DNA of 39,974 nt from Seminavis robusta. Taxonomy: Eukaryota; Bacillariophyta; Bacillariophyceae; Naviculales; Naviculaceae. Numbering within the stretch: the stretch's first letter is position 1; each line of letters opens with the position of its first letter. Both the position numbers and the translations under genes were made by a program. The stretch lies in assembly GCA_903772945.1 (NCBI GenBank), contig CAICTM010001008.1:1-39974 (forward strand), given 5' to 3'. Shown here one piece after another: positions 10,174 to 19,566 of the stretch. The notes beneath the pieces are model-generated. The model was not told where the DNA came from and did no database searches. It saw only the letters and a list, made by a program, of their open reading frames with translations.

Positions 10174-11114
10174 AAACCAAGACAACAAAATGCAACAAAA
10201 GAAAAACGCACAGCAACGAGTGCAATTTTTTCGCTTTTCAAAGCGCACTATCTGTGTCACTGGATGGTTCATAGTACTAGTAGTATCGTTAAGCTTAGTA
10301 AATCTTTCATTTGCTCAGAGAAACTGCTATGGTATGATTGCCCTACATGCAGAAAGCTTGCATCACAATTCGACCAGTATGCACATGTAGCAGTGATACC
10401 AGGCACTACAACGGTCCAGGCATAGTTGTCCTGAGGGGCCGTGTTGCTTCTTACTGTGTTCTTTGTCCATAAAGGGGCTGAAGATGGACCAAGGGCCGTC
10501 TGCGGGTGAGAACTTGTAAAACTTCGCGCTCGAGAAGCCTTCAAGCTAGCAAGCAGTCTTCCTCAGTATCGTGTGCTGCTTCTTTGGTAATTATTCAGTT
10601 AGAAACATGCCAATGAAGAACAGGTTGGCCAGCTGCGGTAGCCGGCTCCAGCTACCGTACAAGGCCATTGTCTGCCCTTTCCTTTTTTGGCAGCCGTATG
10701 GCTCTACTAGCTCGTAGTTTCCAGCAAGAATCGAATCGTCAGCAAAGGAGTCGAGTCACTCAATCAGTGCTTGCTGACTAGTCATGGTCTGCCCCAAGTG
10801 CTTGATGGGAAACCATCACTGTCAGTGTTGAGAGTCTGGAACCAGCAACTTCTCAATCTTTGCCATTTGACCATACCGGTACGGAGAGCTTTGCGGATCG
10901 TCAGTTGTGCCTGCAGCTTCTCTCTCGTGCCGATGCATAGCTTACGAGCCAGGGTAGGGTGCTCGGGATGCACGCAACTTCACCCTCATGCTTGTACCGA
11001 ACAAACAGGGAGCCGATTTGTCTGACTTGTACCGAGCAGAAATCGAGCTATGTAGTCCACTCGATGGATCTGCTAAAGGCTTGATGAATTGCATAGTTTC
11101 AAGGACGTAGATGT
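10174..11114. other. intergenic region, no supported gene
   Basis: About 940 bp between the end of GltD and the 3' end of the J/VHL/ShKT gene (convergent). Short frames only. Contains an ACTAGTAGTA motif near 10275, a GGAGTCGAGTCACTCA motif near 10747 and a TACCGGTA motif near 10874. No RNA gene recognised. Confidence 0.5.
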
Positions 11115-13033
11115 CTAAAGCTCATCATGGCGGCTCCAACCTCCTGTCATCTCCTCGTCACTATCCTCGTCGCTGTGTTCCATGAAAGCAAATTCGTCCT
11201 CGTCAAAATCGTCGCTATCAAGTGTTCTCCTTGAGCCATCGTTGTCTTCGTCACTGTCCGTGTCAATTGGATCGTCGTCACTGTCAAAAGCATTGTCGTC
11301 ACTGTCTTTATCGGCAAAATCAAAAAAGTCCTCGCTATCGTCGTCGTCGTCGTCGTCATGATCATCATCATCTTCATTCACATCGCTCCCATAATGCCCC
11401 TTTTTCTTTCTTCGCATCTTTTTCAGTTTCTCATTTCGTTCTTTTCGTCGTTTCGTTTGTTCTTCTTTTCGCCGTCTCTTTTCGCCTTCTGTGAGACAAA
11501 ACTTGCACGTTTTGGGGCACTTGAGTTTCATGTACTCTTTGTTTGTTTCACATTCCCCCCGCCGCGCCCAGGCCCGACAGGACCCCTGATGATCCTTGCA
11601 TCGTTGTTTGTCCAGTTTGGCGGCATGGTCATCGGCAGCAGTGCATTTCCCACATGTTTTTCGACAGTAGATTGCCGTGTGAGTCATGTCCGCAACGTCA
11701 TTGCTGTTGCACCCATGCCAGGCATGACAGTTGGTATCCAAATCAAAGCACGCTTTGATATCAATGGTAAAGGCTTGATCATCCGGGTCATCTTTGACCA
11801 CATTGAACGTGGCCATGGTGGAGTTTTCCGAGAGTAAGTCTTTCTTTGTCAATTTGGCTAGTTGTGGTTGTGTCAAATGCTGGTTGACGCGGGCATCTCG
11901 GACCCAAAATGTATGAGATAGCCGACACGTCAAGTGTGCCACATGATCGGCTTCCAGCGTGTTTTGACGTTGTACTTGATCTTCGTGTACCCACCATATT
12001 TCTACCGGATGTGAGTGTCGATTGATAAAGTTGACATTGACCTTGAGTTGGTCCCATACCCAATTGGTGAATTTGTCTCGTCGATGGGTTTGCAACTTTG
12101 AATAATCGTCGAGCGTCTGTTCTCGCTTGACAAAGACGAAAATGGGCGTGTTGAGTTTGCTGCGATGGGGTATGTGGAAGAATCGAGTGAGTTTGGTCGG
12201 ATCGTCGTATCGGACCTTGACGGTTTGTAGCATGTCTTCCCACCAAATTCCCTGTTTGGAGAGTGCGGCAAAGGGATAGGGAAATACCAAGTCATTGTCG
12301 AGTATGGTTTCGATCCTTCCCGGGGTTGTAAAGGCAATGAGCAAATGGCGTTCCACAGTCTCGTGTTCAATGATCGTTTCCGTGGTAATCACTTTTTTGA
12401 CTTTTTGAGTTTTGTAGATTGTCATGGTCTCATTTTTCTCGAGTATCGTGACTTTGGTTTTTCCCTCCAACTCTATTTCTTTTGTGGTGACGTGGACTTC
12501 GTCATCTTTGAGCATGATGGCTTTCAAGTGTTTGAGAGATGTCACATGCAGGACTCGACTTTGTGCTTCTTGTACTTTGAACTGGTCCATGCGAGGCTAT
12601 TGTTGTTGCCCTGTCGTTGTTGTGGTTGGCGACGAGGAGGCCTGTGAAAATGAAACTGGAAATTTCCTTGATGCGTCGATGTCTGTCCCGTTCGATCGTA
12701 GGCGTTTCGATCATCCTTGTTGCTCAAGACTTCATAGGCATGGACCACTCGTTGAAAGTCGGCAGCGGCTTGTTCCTCCGGAACATCTTTGGCTCTTTTA
12801 TCTGGATGGGTCTCCAATGCTTTTCGACGATACGCAGACTTGATCTCTTTCGCAGTCGCCCTTTTTCGGACTCCCAGGATTTGGTACAAGTTTTCTTTTT
12901 CTACTCTTGCAGTACTGACCAGGTAGTTGATACAAAAAGAAGAAACAACAACAACTGGAACCACCACTGGACAACAAACATCCTCTTGATGGATGGAGCT
13001 TGCTTGTTCCAATGTTTTGAGGTGTGTTAGCAC
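11115..13033 (-). CDS. J-domain / thioredoxin-like / VHL-beta-like / double ShKT protein (frame break near 12594)
   Basis: Two overlapping frames read as one gene. The upstream frame (13033-12542) has a hydrophobic segment (V-V-V-P-V-V-V-V-S-S-F) directly before a J domain starting L-Y-Q-I-L-G-V with the H-P-D motif, as in ER-luminal J proteins. It runs into a Gln/Asn-rich linker and stops. The second frame (ATG at 12590, 491 codons) continues as such proteins do: a thioredoxin-like region (about 82-160) without CxxC; a segment at about 184-236 (F-I-N-R-H-S-H-P-V-E-I-W-W, then S-H-T-F-W-V-R-D-A) resembling the VHL beta domain; two six-cysteine ShKT domains (C281-C316 and C331-C365); a Lys/Arg-rich stretch and a long Asp/Glu/Ser tail. 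A single missing base between GCC-TCG-C and ATG would join them. No ATG exists in the J frame (first start-like codon is GTG at 13033), so the true 5' exon lies upstream and is unresolved. Two separate genes remain possible. Confidence 0.75.
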
Positions 13034-13413
13034 ACAGGCACAGGAGGCTGGGTTGATGATGGATGACCAGGGGTAGTGTTCGTGAGCCCGCAGAGCTGAG
13101 AATCTTTTTTTGGGGTTCGCACCGCACCGGATCCAACCAACCCGGCCACCATGCTACCGGTACTTTTACTATGCACTCGAAAGAGACGACGAGACCCTTC
13201 AAAGAAAGTATTGAGGACCAAGTCAGGCTTTCCGAGACTGTCGTACTACCAGTGGCAGCCACTGAAGGCTTCTAACGGAGAGGTCAACGTGTACGGTACA
13301 TACTGAAGGATCAGGGAGGCGCTGGGATTGCTATTTTCAAGGAAGCATCCACAGGAATTAGAATTGCTGTTCCGTACCGATATTGGTACCAGCAAAATCC
13401 AACAACATCGGAA
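13034..13413. promoter_or_regulatory. divergent promoter region
   Basis: About 380 bp between the J-domain gene (-) and the dioxygenase gene (+). It must contain the start of the dioxygenase transcript and probably the first exon of the J-domain gene. A 154-codon minus frame (ATG at 13262) crosses it and could supply that exon, but I could not fix a splice pair. A TACCGGTA motif lies near 13155. Confidence 0.4.
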
Positions 13414-14899
13414 TTGAGAATGAGAAACATGGGTAGCACGCTACAACAACACATCTTTCGCACCTTGTTCCTCGTGGTGGTCCTGATTGTGGTACTGCCT
13501 TGCCCTGCTGATGGGGGCTCGGATGAGCTGCTGGAGGAACGAAAAGAAGCCCTAGCAACGCTTGTGCATGGATATGTCTTTGGCGAAAAGAAAGTTTCCT
13601 ATGACGATGTCTTGGAAAAGGTCAAGTTGATTATTGGAAATGATAATCATGAAAACGAACTTTTATCAGTTGTCGAAGAAGCAGTCCAAGAAGCCATGGA
13701 GGATACTACAATGTATGCCGATCAACTCATTTTGGACATGCTCACTACAGTCACAGATCCCGATTGTATGAAACGAGAATTTGATGTTTCCGATATTATT
13801 GATGGATTCAATGCCACAGAGGCATCCCATGTCTTGCACAAGTGCAAATTGTTGGTGTTGCGTAATGTCTTTGACCAGGAATTTTTGAATGAATACAAGG
13901 CCAATTTTACGGCTTTTATTCAAGGATTGAGAAATGGCAACATTGACCTCAGTGGAACGACAACCAACAATGAACATTACTTTCAACACAAACTCGATGA
14001 TGGACGATGGGAAGTCTTATTGCCAAAAAATCTGGCACATTCCATGGTGGTGAACAATAACCACATCTTGAGGGTACTCATGCAGGATATCATCTTGGGA
14101 CCTGACCTCAACTTGCATTCCTTTGGGACAGCATTGGCGGACTCAGGTGCCGGCCCTCAAGACTGGCATACAGTGAGTATATTATGTTGGTCATGGATTG
14201 GATTGTTTGCTTGTCCTGCCCACTCTAAACACCTCTAACCACATTTTTCTTTCTAATACATTGCAGGACAGTGACTTTCTGTTTGGTGATGCCTTGTACC
14301 AAACGACTGGAATCTCGCAACACCATTTGCCAGCCTATGCCATTACCATGATGGTGCCCTTGTTGGACATGACACCTGAACATGGACCAACCCAATTTAG
14401 CATGGGATCATCCAATCTTGCCGGCCTGACAGAAAAAAGGGATAACATTCCATTGCGCAATGAATGGCTGCGCCCGTTCATTAATGATCAGCCTGATTTG
14501 GATGTGGAAGGGGATCTCCGGGACTATAAATACATGCGGACACCCCTGATTGGCTTTGGTGATGTGCTTCTGTTTGACTACCAGATCACTCATCGTGGTG
14601 GTAAGAACAAGAGTCCGGATCTGCGAGCCATGCTCTATTTGACATATTCACGATTTTGGTACAAAGATAAAGGATTTGAAGATGATGAGGTTGATAGCTA
14701 CGGAGAAGAACAGTCGGACAACGAAAAGAAGCTTTACAAAAAGCTAACTGAAACGGCTCGATTTGCAATTCCTGACAACTTTGAAATAGACTTGGAGACA
14801 GATTGGAGCGAGTACAGTGATGGAGATGAGAACCTGGAAGCAATGGGATCATTCCACAAACAGGCGGGTAGTCCTGGAGACAGCGATGAAGAGTTGTAG
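13414..14899 (+). CDS. secreted or luminal phytanoyl-CoA dioxygenase (PhyH)-like Fe(II)/2OG oxygenase
   Basis: 463 residues in two exons, 13414-14172 and 14267-14899 (intron 94 bp). The N-terminus has a strong signal peptide (L-F-L-V-V-V-L-I-V-V-L-P after a basic start), so it enters the ER. The C-terminal half shows the Fe/2OG ligand set: W-H-T-D with His252 and Asp254, distal His362 in I-T-H-R-G-G, and an Arg at about 373 in L-R-A-M-L for 2-oxoglutarate. Spacing and the P-x-H-G-P-T-Q-F-x-x-G-S motif (about 290-301) fit the PhyH family. The region before residue 130 is family-unspecific and acidic; the tail is Asp/Glu rich. Substrate unknown; PhyH relatives hydroxylate lipids, small metabolites or proteins. 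The intron falls between Thr253 and Asp254, inside the HxD motif. Divergent to the J/VHL/ShKT gene. Start could also be Met at 13420 or 13429. Confidence 0.85.
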
Positions 14900-15773
14900 T
14901 CCACTGGATTGTTTGTTTGGCTCGGTTCAACACCCTCCGTCTTTGTTTGACCTGCAGCAAAGCGTATCGGGGAAAGGTGGCGACTTCTTTCTGCTTCCCC
15001 TGGTTGCTGAAATGCACATCGTGCATCCTGTGATCCTTTTCACCCCAACTGATGACGGTCCACCCCGTGGCTTTCACTGCACCAATACCGGTACCAGTAC
15101 GCAGCCATTGCAAGATGACCTTAGCGTTATCAGCAGTTTCCCTTGGTATGGTAGCTTGAGAACAGGTTTCTTCTCCATTCCGATCAGAACAAGTAAGCGA
15201 ATTTGACATTCCAACACTTTAGACTTACGAGGGATCAAGATATCTCACTAAGTTAGAACATACTTTGGCTACGACCAACCAGTTGCCCTTGAGGAACGCT
15301 GGGGCTGGTTGGGCATACCAATTCATGCTCGACCCGAGGCCAAACAACCAAGACAGGTCCGGGTGTTGTCCTGAATTGTGACAAGTGTCAGACCAAGCTT
15401 TTTCTGGCATCGCTGAGGCCACACAGGTGGATGAACCGAAGTGCTGGGCCGGGATTATGCGTCCGAAAGTTTGTTTGGCCTGTCGGTGGCGGTGATTTGC
15501 AGAGTTGACGAGTGACGAGTCGAGTCGAGTCAGTCGAGTTGAGCGAGAGTGACCGCCGAGCGAGTCGAGTCTATGCATACTGGTAGTACATGTAGTCTAC
15601 TAGCTGTCCTCATCGTCCTGGGTCCACCTACTAGTAAAAAGGTGGGCAGTCTGTGGTCGCCTTGCTGAGAGTGATCCAAATAATTCTTTTCTACCCCGCA
15701 AAAAGTCTTTAAATCTTCATCAATCGAGCCTCCACAACTTCGACTTTTCCTCCAAGCCAACAAAAGTTGGACC
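14900..15773. other. intergenic region with GAGTC-repeat cluster
   Basis: About 870 bp between two plus-strand genes. Several open frames here (for example minus 14586-15209) have no homology and overlap the dioxygenase 3' end, so I do not call them. The notable element is the GAGTC cluster at 15502-15571, listed separately. A TACCGGTACC motif is near 15087. Confidence 0.5.
15502..15571. promoter_or_regulatory. dense GAGTC / CGAGT motif cluster
   Basis: About 70 bp containing at least seven GAGTC or GAGTT/GAGTG half sites in direct orientation, including three tandem CGAGT units. It lies about 200 bp upstream of the first hydrolase gene. The core resembles bZIP half sites (TGAGTC). Function is inferred. 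Confidence 0.35.
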
Positions 15774-17623
15774 ATGGCGGACTGCATCCCTTTCGCAACA
15801 TGGACGGCTACTGTGAGCGAAGTTTCGTCATTGGTGCTGGTCTGGAGTGTGGCGAATGCCTACATGGATAGAAAGACCAGGGGACTAGTAGTAGGTGCTA
15901 CTAGTACTAGTAGTCTCCTTGGAGGCTTGGAAAGATACAATCTAGTCACTACCGCTACTACTTCCTGTCGGGTGGATAATGGCGAGAGATATCCAACTCC
16001 ATTTTTGGCAAACCATTCTGTGTTTGGCATTGGCAGAGCAGGGGCAGAGTTTCCAAATGAGGTTTCCATCACTCTTGACCCACAAAGTAGTGGAGATTTC
16101 TTGCAAGAAAAGACAAGGACGTCCAGTACCGGTAGTGCCACAAGTAGTACCGATAGCATTGGTACACTTTCGACTGCGAGAACAAGCACCAGCAATGTGA
16201 TCCTGGCAAGTACTAGTCACAGCCTAAAACAGCGGATTGAGGGCTTGATTGGAGTCCTCAAGGCTTTCTTCCACCAAAGCATCAACATTTTGTCCAAAGT
16301 GGGAAAATACCTCTTGCCATTGGCATGGGTAGTCTACTCCGTGACTCCACAGTGCACGGTTCCCATGGCCGCAAAGTTCGCCATTTCAACTGTTGTTTCC
16401 CTGCCAATCTTCAAGGACTTGTTGGCTCACAAGCAAACGGCAATTCACCACTGGATTCGAGATTCGGGCATGTTTCGAGTCATGATGGACACTCTGTTTT
16501 GGATTGGTTTGCCCCCTCTTGCCACCAAGTATCCATCGGCTATGAAAGACTATTTTCGACTAGGAGAGCACAGAACTAGGATCCAGTACGGTCAAGAGTC
16601 GCCAAAATCACAAGTTGTGGATATGTACATGCCTGCTGGGTCCAACGAGAAGATTCGTGGACTGATCTTTTTTGTGGTAAGGTCTGGGATAAACTTGATG
16701 ACAGGTTACATGCCTGGTGGCTGCATTATGATGTTCACATGTTCACATCACCATCAATCATCGCTCACTTTTTTCTTCTTGATTTGACGGTCCAGTATGG
16801 TGGTGCCTGGGGGAGCGGCTCTCCACCACAATACGCTCTGGTGGCAAAGCCTTTCTTGGAGAGAGGAATGGCGGTGGCCGTGGTTGGCTACAGAACCTAC
16901 CCGGAAGCGGATGCATTGACGCAAGCAGCGGACTTGGAGCTTGCAGCTTCAGTGTTGAGCCAACGGTACCCTCAAATCTGCCTGGAGGAATCCGAGCTGG
17001 GAGTTTGCGCTGTGGGTCATTCCTCGGGCAGCCACATCCTTGCCATGATGTTGATACAACGACTACGGCAACAAACGGAATCCTCTCGGTGGGGATTTAG
17101 TCTTCAACACAACAACAAGAATACTAATGGCGTGACAATGAGGATTGATTCCATCGTGGGTATCTCCGGACCCTACGACGTTGAACAACACTTTCAATAT
17201 GAGGCATCAAAGGGCTTGGAGCAGTTGAGTCCCATGCAACCAGCTTGTGGAGGCCGAGATCAGTTCCGCCAGCATTCCCCAACGTTGCTACTCTCTCACT
17301 TTCTATCCCAATGTACCAAAGAAGAGATGGAAGCATTGGACAAGTCGTTTCCTCGTCTGGCCCTGGTGCATGGATCCATTGACGACGTTGTCCCTGTCGA
17401 ATCATCGCAAGAAGCAGCTAGAGTGCTCCGCGCGGCTGGCGTCACCAAATGCGACGAGTTCTATCTCGCGGAAACAGGACATCCCGATGCTGTCATCGAG
17501 ATTATGATGGGTGGCCCAACACAAGATGCAGTGGTGGAATGGATTGAAGCTGGCTCCAAATCCGTCAAGGATGTGCCATCCAGCATGGAAGAAATCGTAT
17601 CCAACACTTTGCCAAGCTTTTGA
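15774..17623 (+). CDS. alpha/beta hydrolase, isoprenylcysteine methylesterase-like (paralogue 1; Tyr in place of oxyanion His)
   Basis: 576 residues in two exons, 15774-16676 and 16796-17623 (intron 119 bp). Related to ICME-like carboxylesterases, which remove carboxyl-methyl groups from prenylated cysteine; substrate here is unknown. Seen: nucleophile motif G-H-S-S-G-S-H, acid in H-G-S-I-D-D-V-V-P, and catalytic His in E-T-G-H-P-D, all in exon 2. The motif at the exon junction reads Y-G-G-A-W-G-S-G, whereas the two paralogues read H-G-G; the acceptor at 16795 leaves no alternative His. The N-terminal 300 residues hold two hydrophobic stretches and a Ser/Thr-rich low-complexity region (about 30-140), then a region shared with the paralogues (H-W-I-R-D-S-G-M-F-R-V-M-M-D-T-L). 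Probably membrane associated. Whether the Tyr form is active is open. Confidence 0.85.
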
Positions 17624-18167
17624 GCATTTTTTGCAGCTTTGGCCATGCCAGAAATCTTCCTCCAATCAAGCTTCCAATCAAACACTGACCCGAACATGTC
17701 ACATGGCGGATTCACTGTTGGATTTGGTTCACATTTTGTCTCCTCTGGGGCCTTTACAGCATCAAACCATTATCTTCCTTGATCCTTGATGAACGTCAGG
17801 TTTCTTACTGGCTACTTTGACCACGGTAATAAGTCAATGTGTTCCGTCCGAAGAACACGACTAAGGAAACAAATCCGCGAAAGATAATCAGAAAACCCTG
17901 TCAGACTCTTCCAAAATGGAACCGTGGATGAGCATTGCTCGTTACTTTTCATGGCTGTTGGTTGGACAAAGATAATGCGGCAGATTTGAATAATAGAAAA
18001 ATCCCTATATTGATATTATTTCTACATACATGTACTCCTCTTACGTGTAGCGTTGCTGCGCAGCTGCAGCTCGTATAAATAGCTGCCGTAGCGGGAAAAA
18101 ACTTGTTTGTTGTTGATTTTGAATGCTTCCCCATGGTTGCGCTAAGCTTTCTGCGAGTGAGTCGAGT
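17624..18167. other. convergent intergenic region
   Basis: About 540 bp between hydrolase 1 (+) and the Ser-rich gene (-), presumably 3' UTRs. No gene or RNA recognised. GAGTGAGTCGAGTC occurs right at the end of the Ser-rich gene (about 18155-18168). Confidence 0.5.
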
Positions 18168-18920
18168 CTAATAGTAGAAATCATCCTCTTGCAATTCCTG
18201 GCCATGGGGATTGGAGGGACGGTTGCCAAAAACCGTGTTCCGGCCGACGGTGTTTGGATACACGCCGGAAGCGCGCTGGTACGTCTTCATGTTGCTGCGA
18301 GGAGGCGAGTTGGAGGAAGAACTAGAAGCGGGAGAAAACGAAGAGAGCTTGGCCATGCTGCCTTTTTTGGTGTTGCTGTTGTATTGAGCCAACTCGCACG
18401 TGGAGGAAGTGTTGGAGACAGCCGACCAGATGCTGGCTCGAGATGCCTCTCGTGCCAAGCGCCCACCGCCGCGAAAGCTAGTCACAGAACCCTTGGTAGA
18501 TACAGACGCAATAGATCGAGACGAGGCGACCCGACGAAACTCACACAATCCAGGAGGAGTCGTGCCGATGACGCGAGTTTGCGAAGCATAAGGATGACCA
18601 CCTTGAATCCCGCCGCTGCTATTGTTGCTGGTGTTATCCAAGAAAGGAGGATACTCTTCTGGCACCTTCTTGTTGGCTTCTCCTCGGCGAGCAGGACTCG
18701 TCATGCGCTTGTTAGCGGAAGGAGGAGGAAACATGTCATCATCGTCGACATCCACCCGTCGTGATGGCGGCGCAGCAGAAGGCATCTTCTTGCGCGAAGC
18801 TGGGCGCAATGCCGAAGGATACTGAAAGGCTCGTTGAGCTTCCTTCTTGCCGCTGCGAGTGCTTCGACGCACAGTGGCGGAAGAGTCCATCGAGACGCGT
18901 GAATGCTTGGAACTGTCCAT
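18168..18920 (-). CDS. Ser/Arg-rich low-complexity hypothetical protein
   Basis: A 250-residue single-exon frame with ATG at 18920. It is rich in Ser, Arg, Pro and Asn, has an acidic Asp run (V-D-V-D-D-D-D-M-F) near 56-64, and ends in acidic-aromatic E-D-D-F-Y-Y. No globular domain, signal peptide or membrane helix is visible, so a disordered, possibly phosphorylated nuclear or cytosolic protein is the best description. I do not recognise the family. Coding status rests on length, a real ATG and the absence of competing frames with homology. Confidence 0.6.
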   Translation of the reverse strand: MDSSKHSRVSMDSSATVRRSTRSGKKEAQRAFQYPSALRPASRKKMPSAAPPSRRVDVDDDDMFPPPSANKRMTSPARRGEANKKVPEEYPPFLDNTSNNSSGGIQGGHPYASQTRVIGTTPPGLCEFRRVASSRSIASVSTKGSVTSFRGGGRLAREASRASIWSAVSNTSSTCELAQYNSNTKKGSMAKLSSFSPASSSSSNSPPRSNMKTYQRASGVYPNTVGRNTVFGNRPSNPHGQELQEDDFYY

Positions 18921-19566
18921 GGTTTGCTTGCTTACTTACTTTGTTCGTGGCCTGCTGCTGGCAATGGAAAATTATGATGGCTCCGAATGGTTTGAGAATG
19001 ATTTTTTGCTTCCGACGAGGAGAAAGATTGTGAGATGGTCCGACGACGCGACGGAGGCTGGAAGACAGCTTTTGAATTCAGGTTGATGCGGTAAGCTAAA
19101 TGTTTCAATCAACCCAAGTTTTACCGCAACTACCCCTTTGCCTTCCAGTCACAGTTGCCAGAGAGATTCTGGTCGTGAAAACTAATCTCTCCCCGACGAA
19201 CGGTCGATCACTCTGCGCTCGAGCCCACCCTGTTGGCTCTCTAGTAGTACCGTAGCTAGCTACTAGTAGAGTACAGTGTGAACTGGACTGAACAACAGAG
19301 GTAATCGCAAGCTACTAGGTACCACCAAACCCATTGGAGTCCTCGTGAAGCACGCTGCGGGAGTTACAGTAGAAAACTCGTCTCTGGGACTTGACTCAAT
19401 GGCATGTAACCTCGCTCCTCTGCCTACCAAACGTAAGGTCTAATGAGGTATCTACATGTCTGTCCTTCCTAGCTAGGTAGCAAGAATAATCTATAGTTTC
19501 TACATTGTAGTGGGTATGCTGTGGTTTGGTTGGATATTGAAGCCTCGCCCCTCCACCGAGTCCGCA
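18921..19566. other. intergenic region, no cyclase domain present
   Basis: About 650 bp downstream of the truncated receptor (minus strand) and upstream of the Ser-rich gene. I looked for a continuation of the receptor into a nucleotide cyclase catalytic domain and saw none. CTAGTAG/GCTAGCTA motifs are dense at about 19238-19270. Confidence 0.5.

Noticed and set aside
14586..15209. 207-codon minus-strand frame overlapping the dioxygenase 3' end
   Set aside because: It overlaps a well-supported exon on the other strand, and its protein has no recognisable motif.
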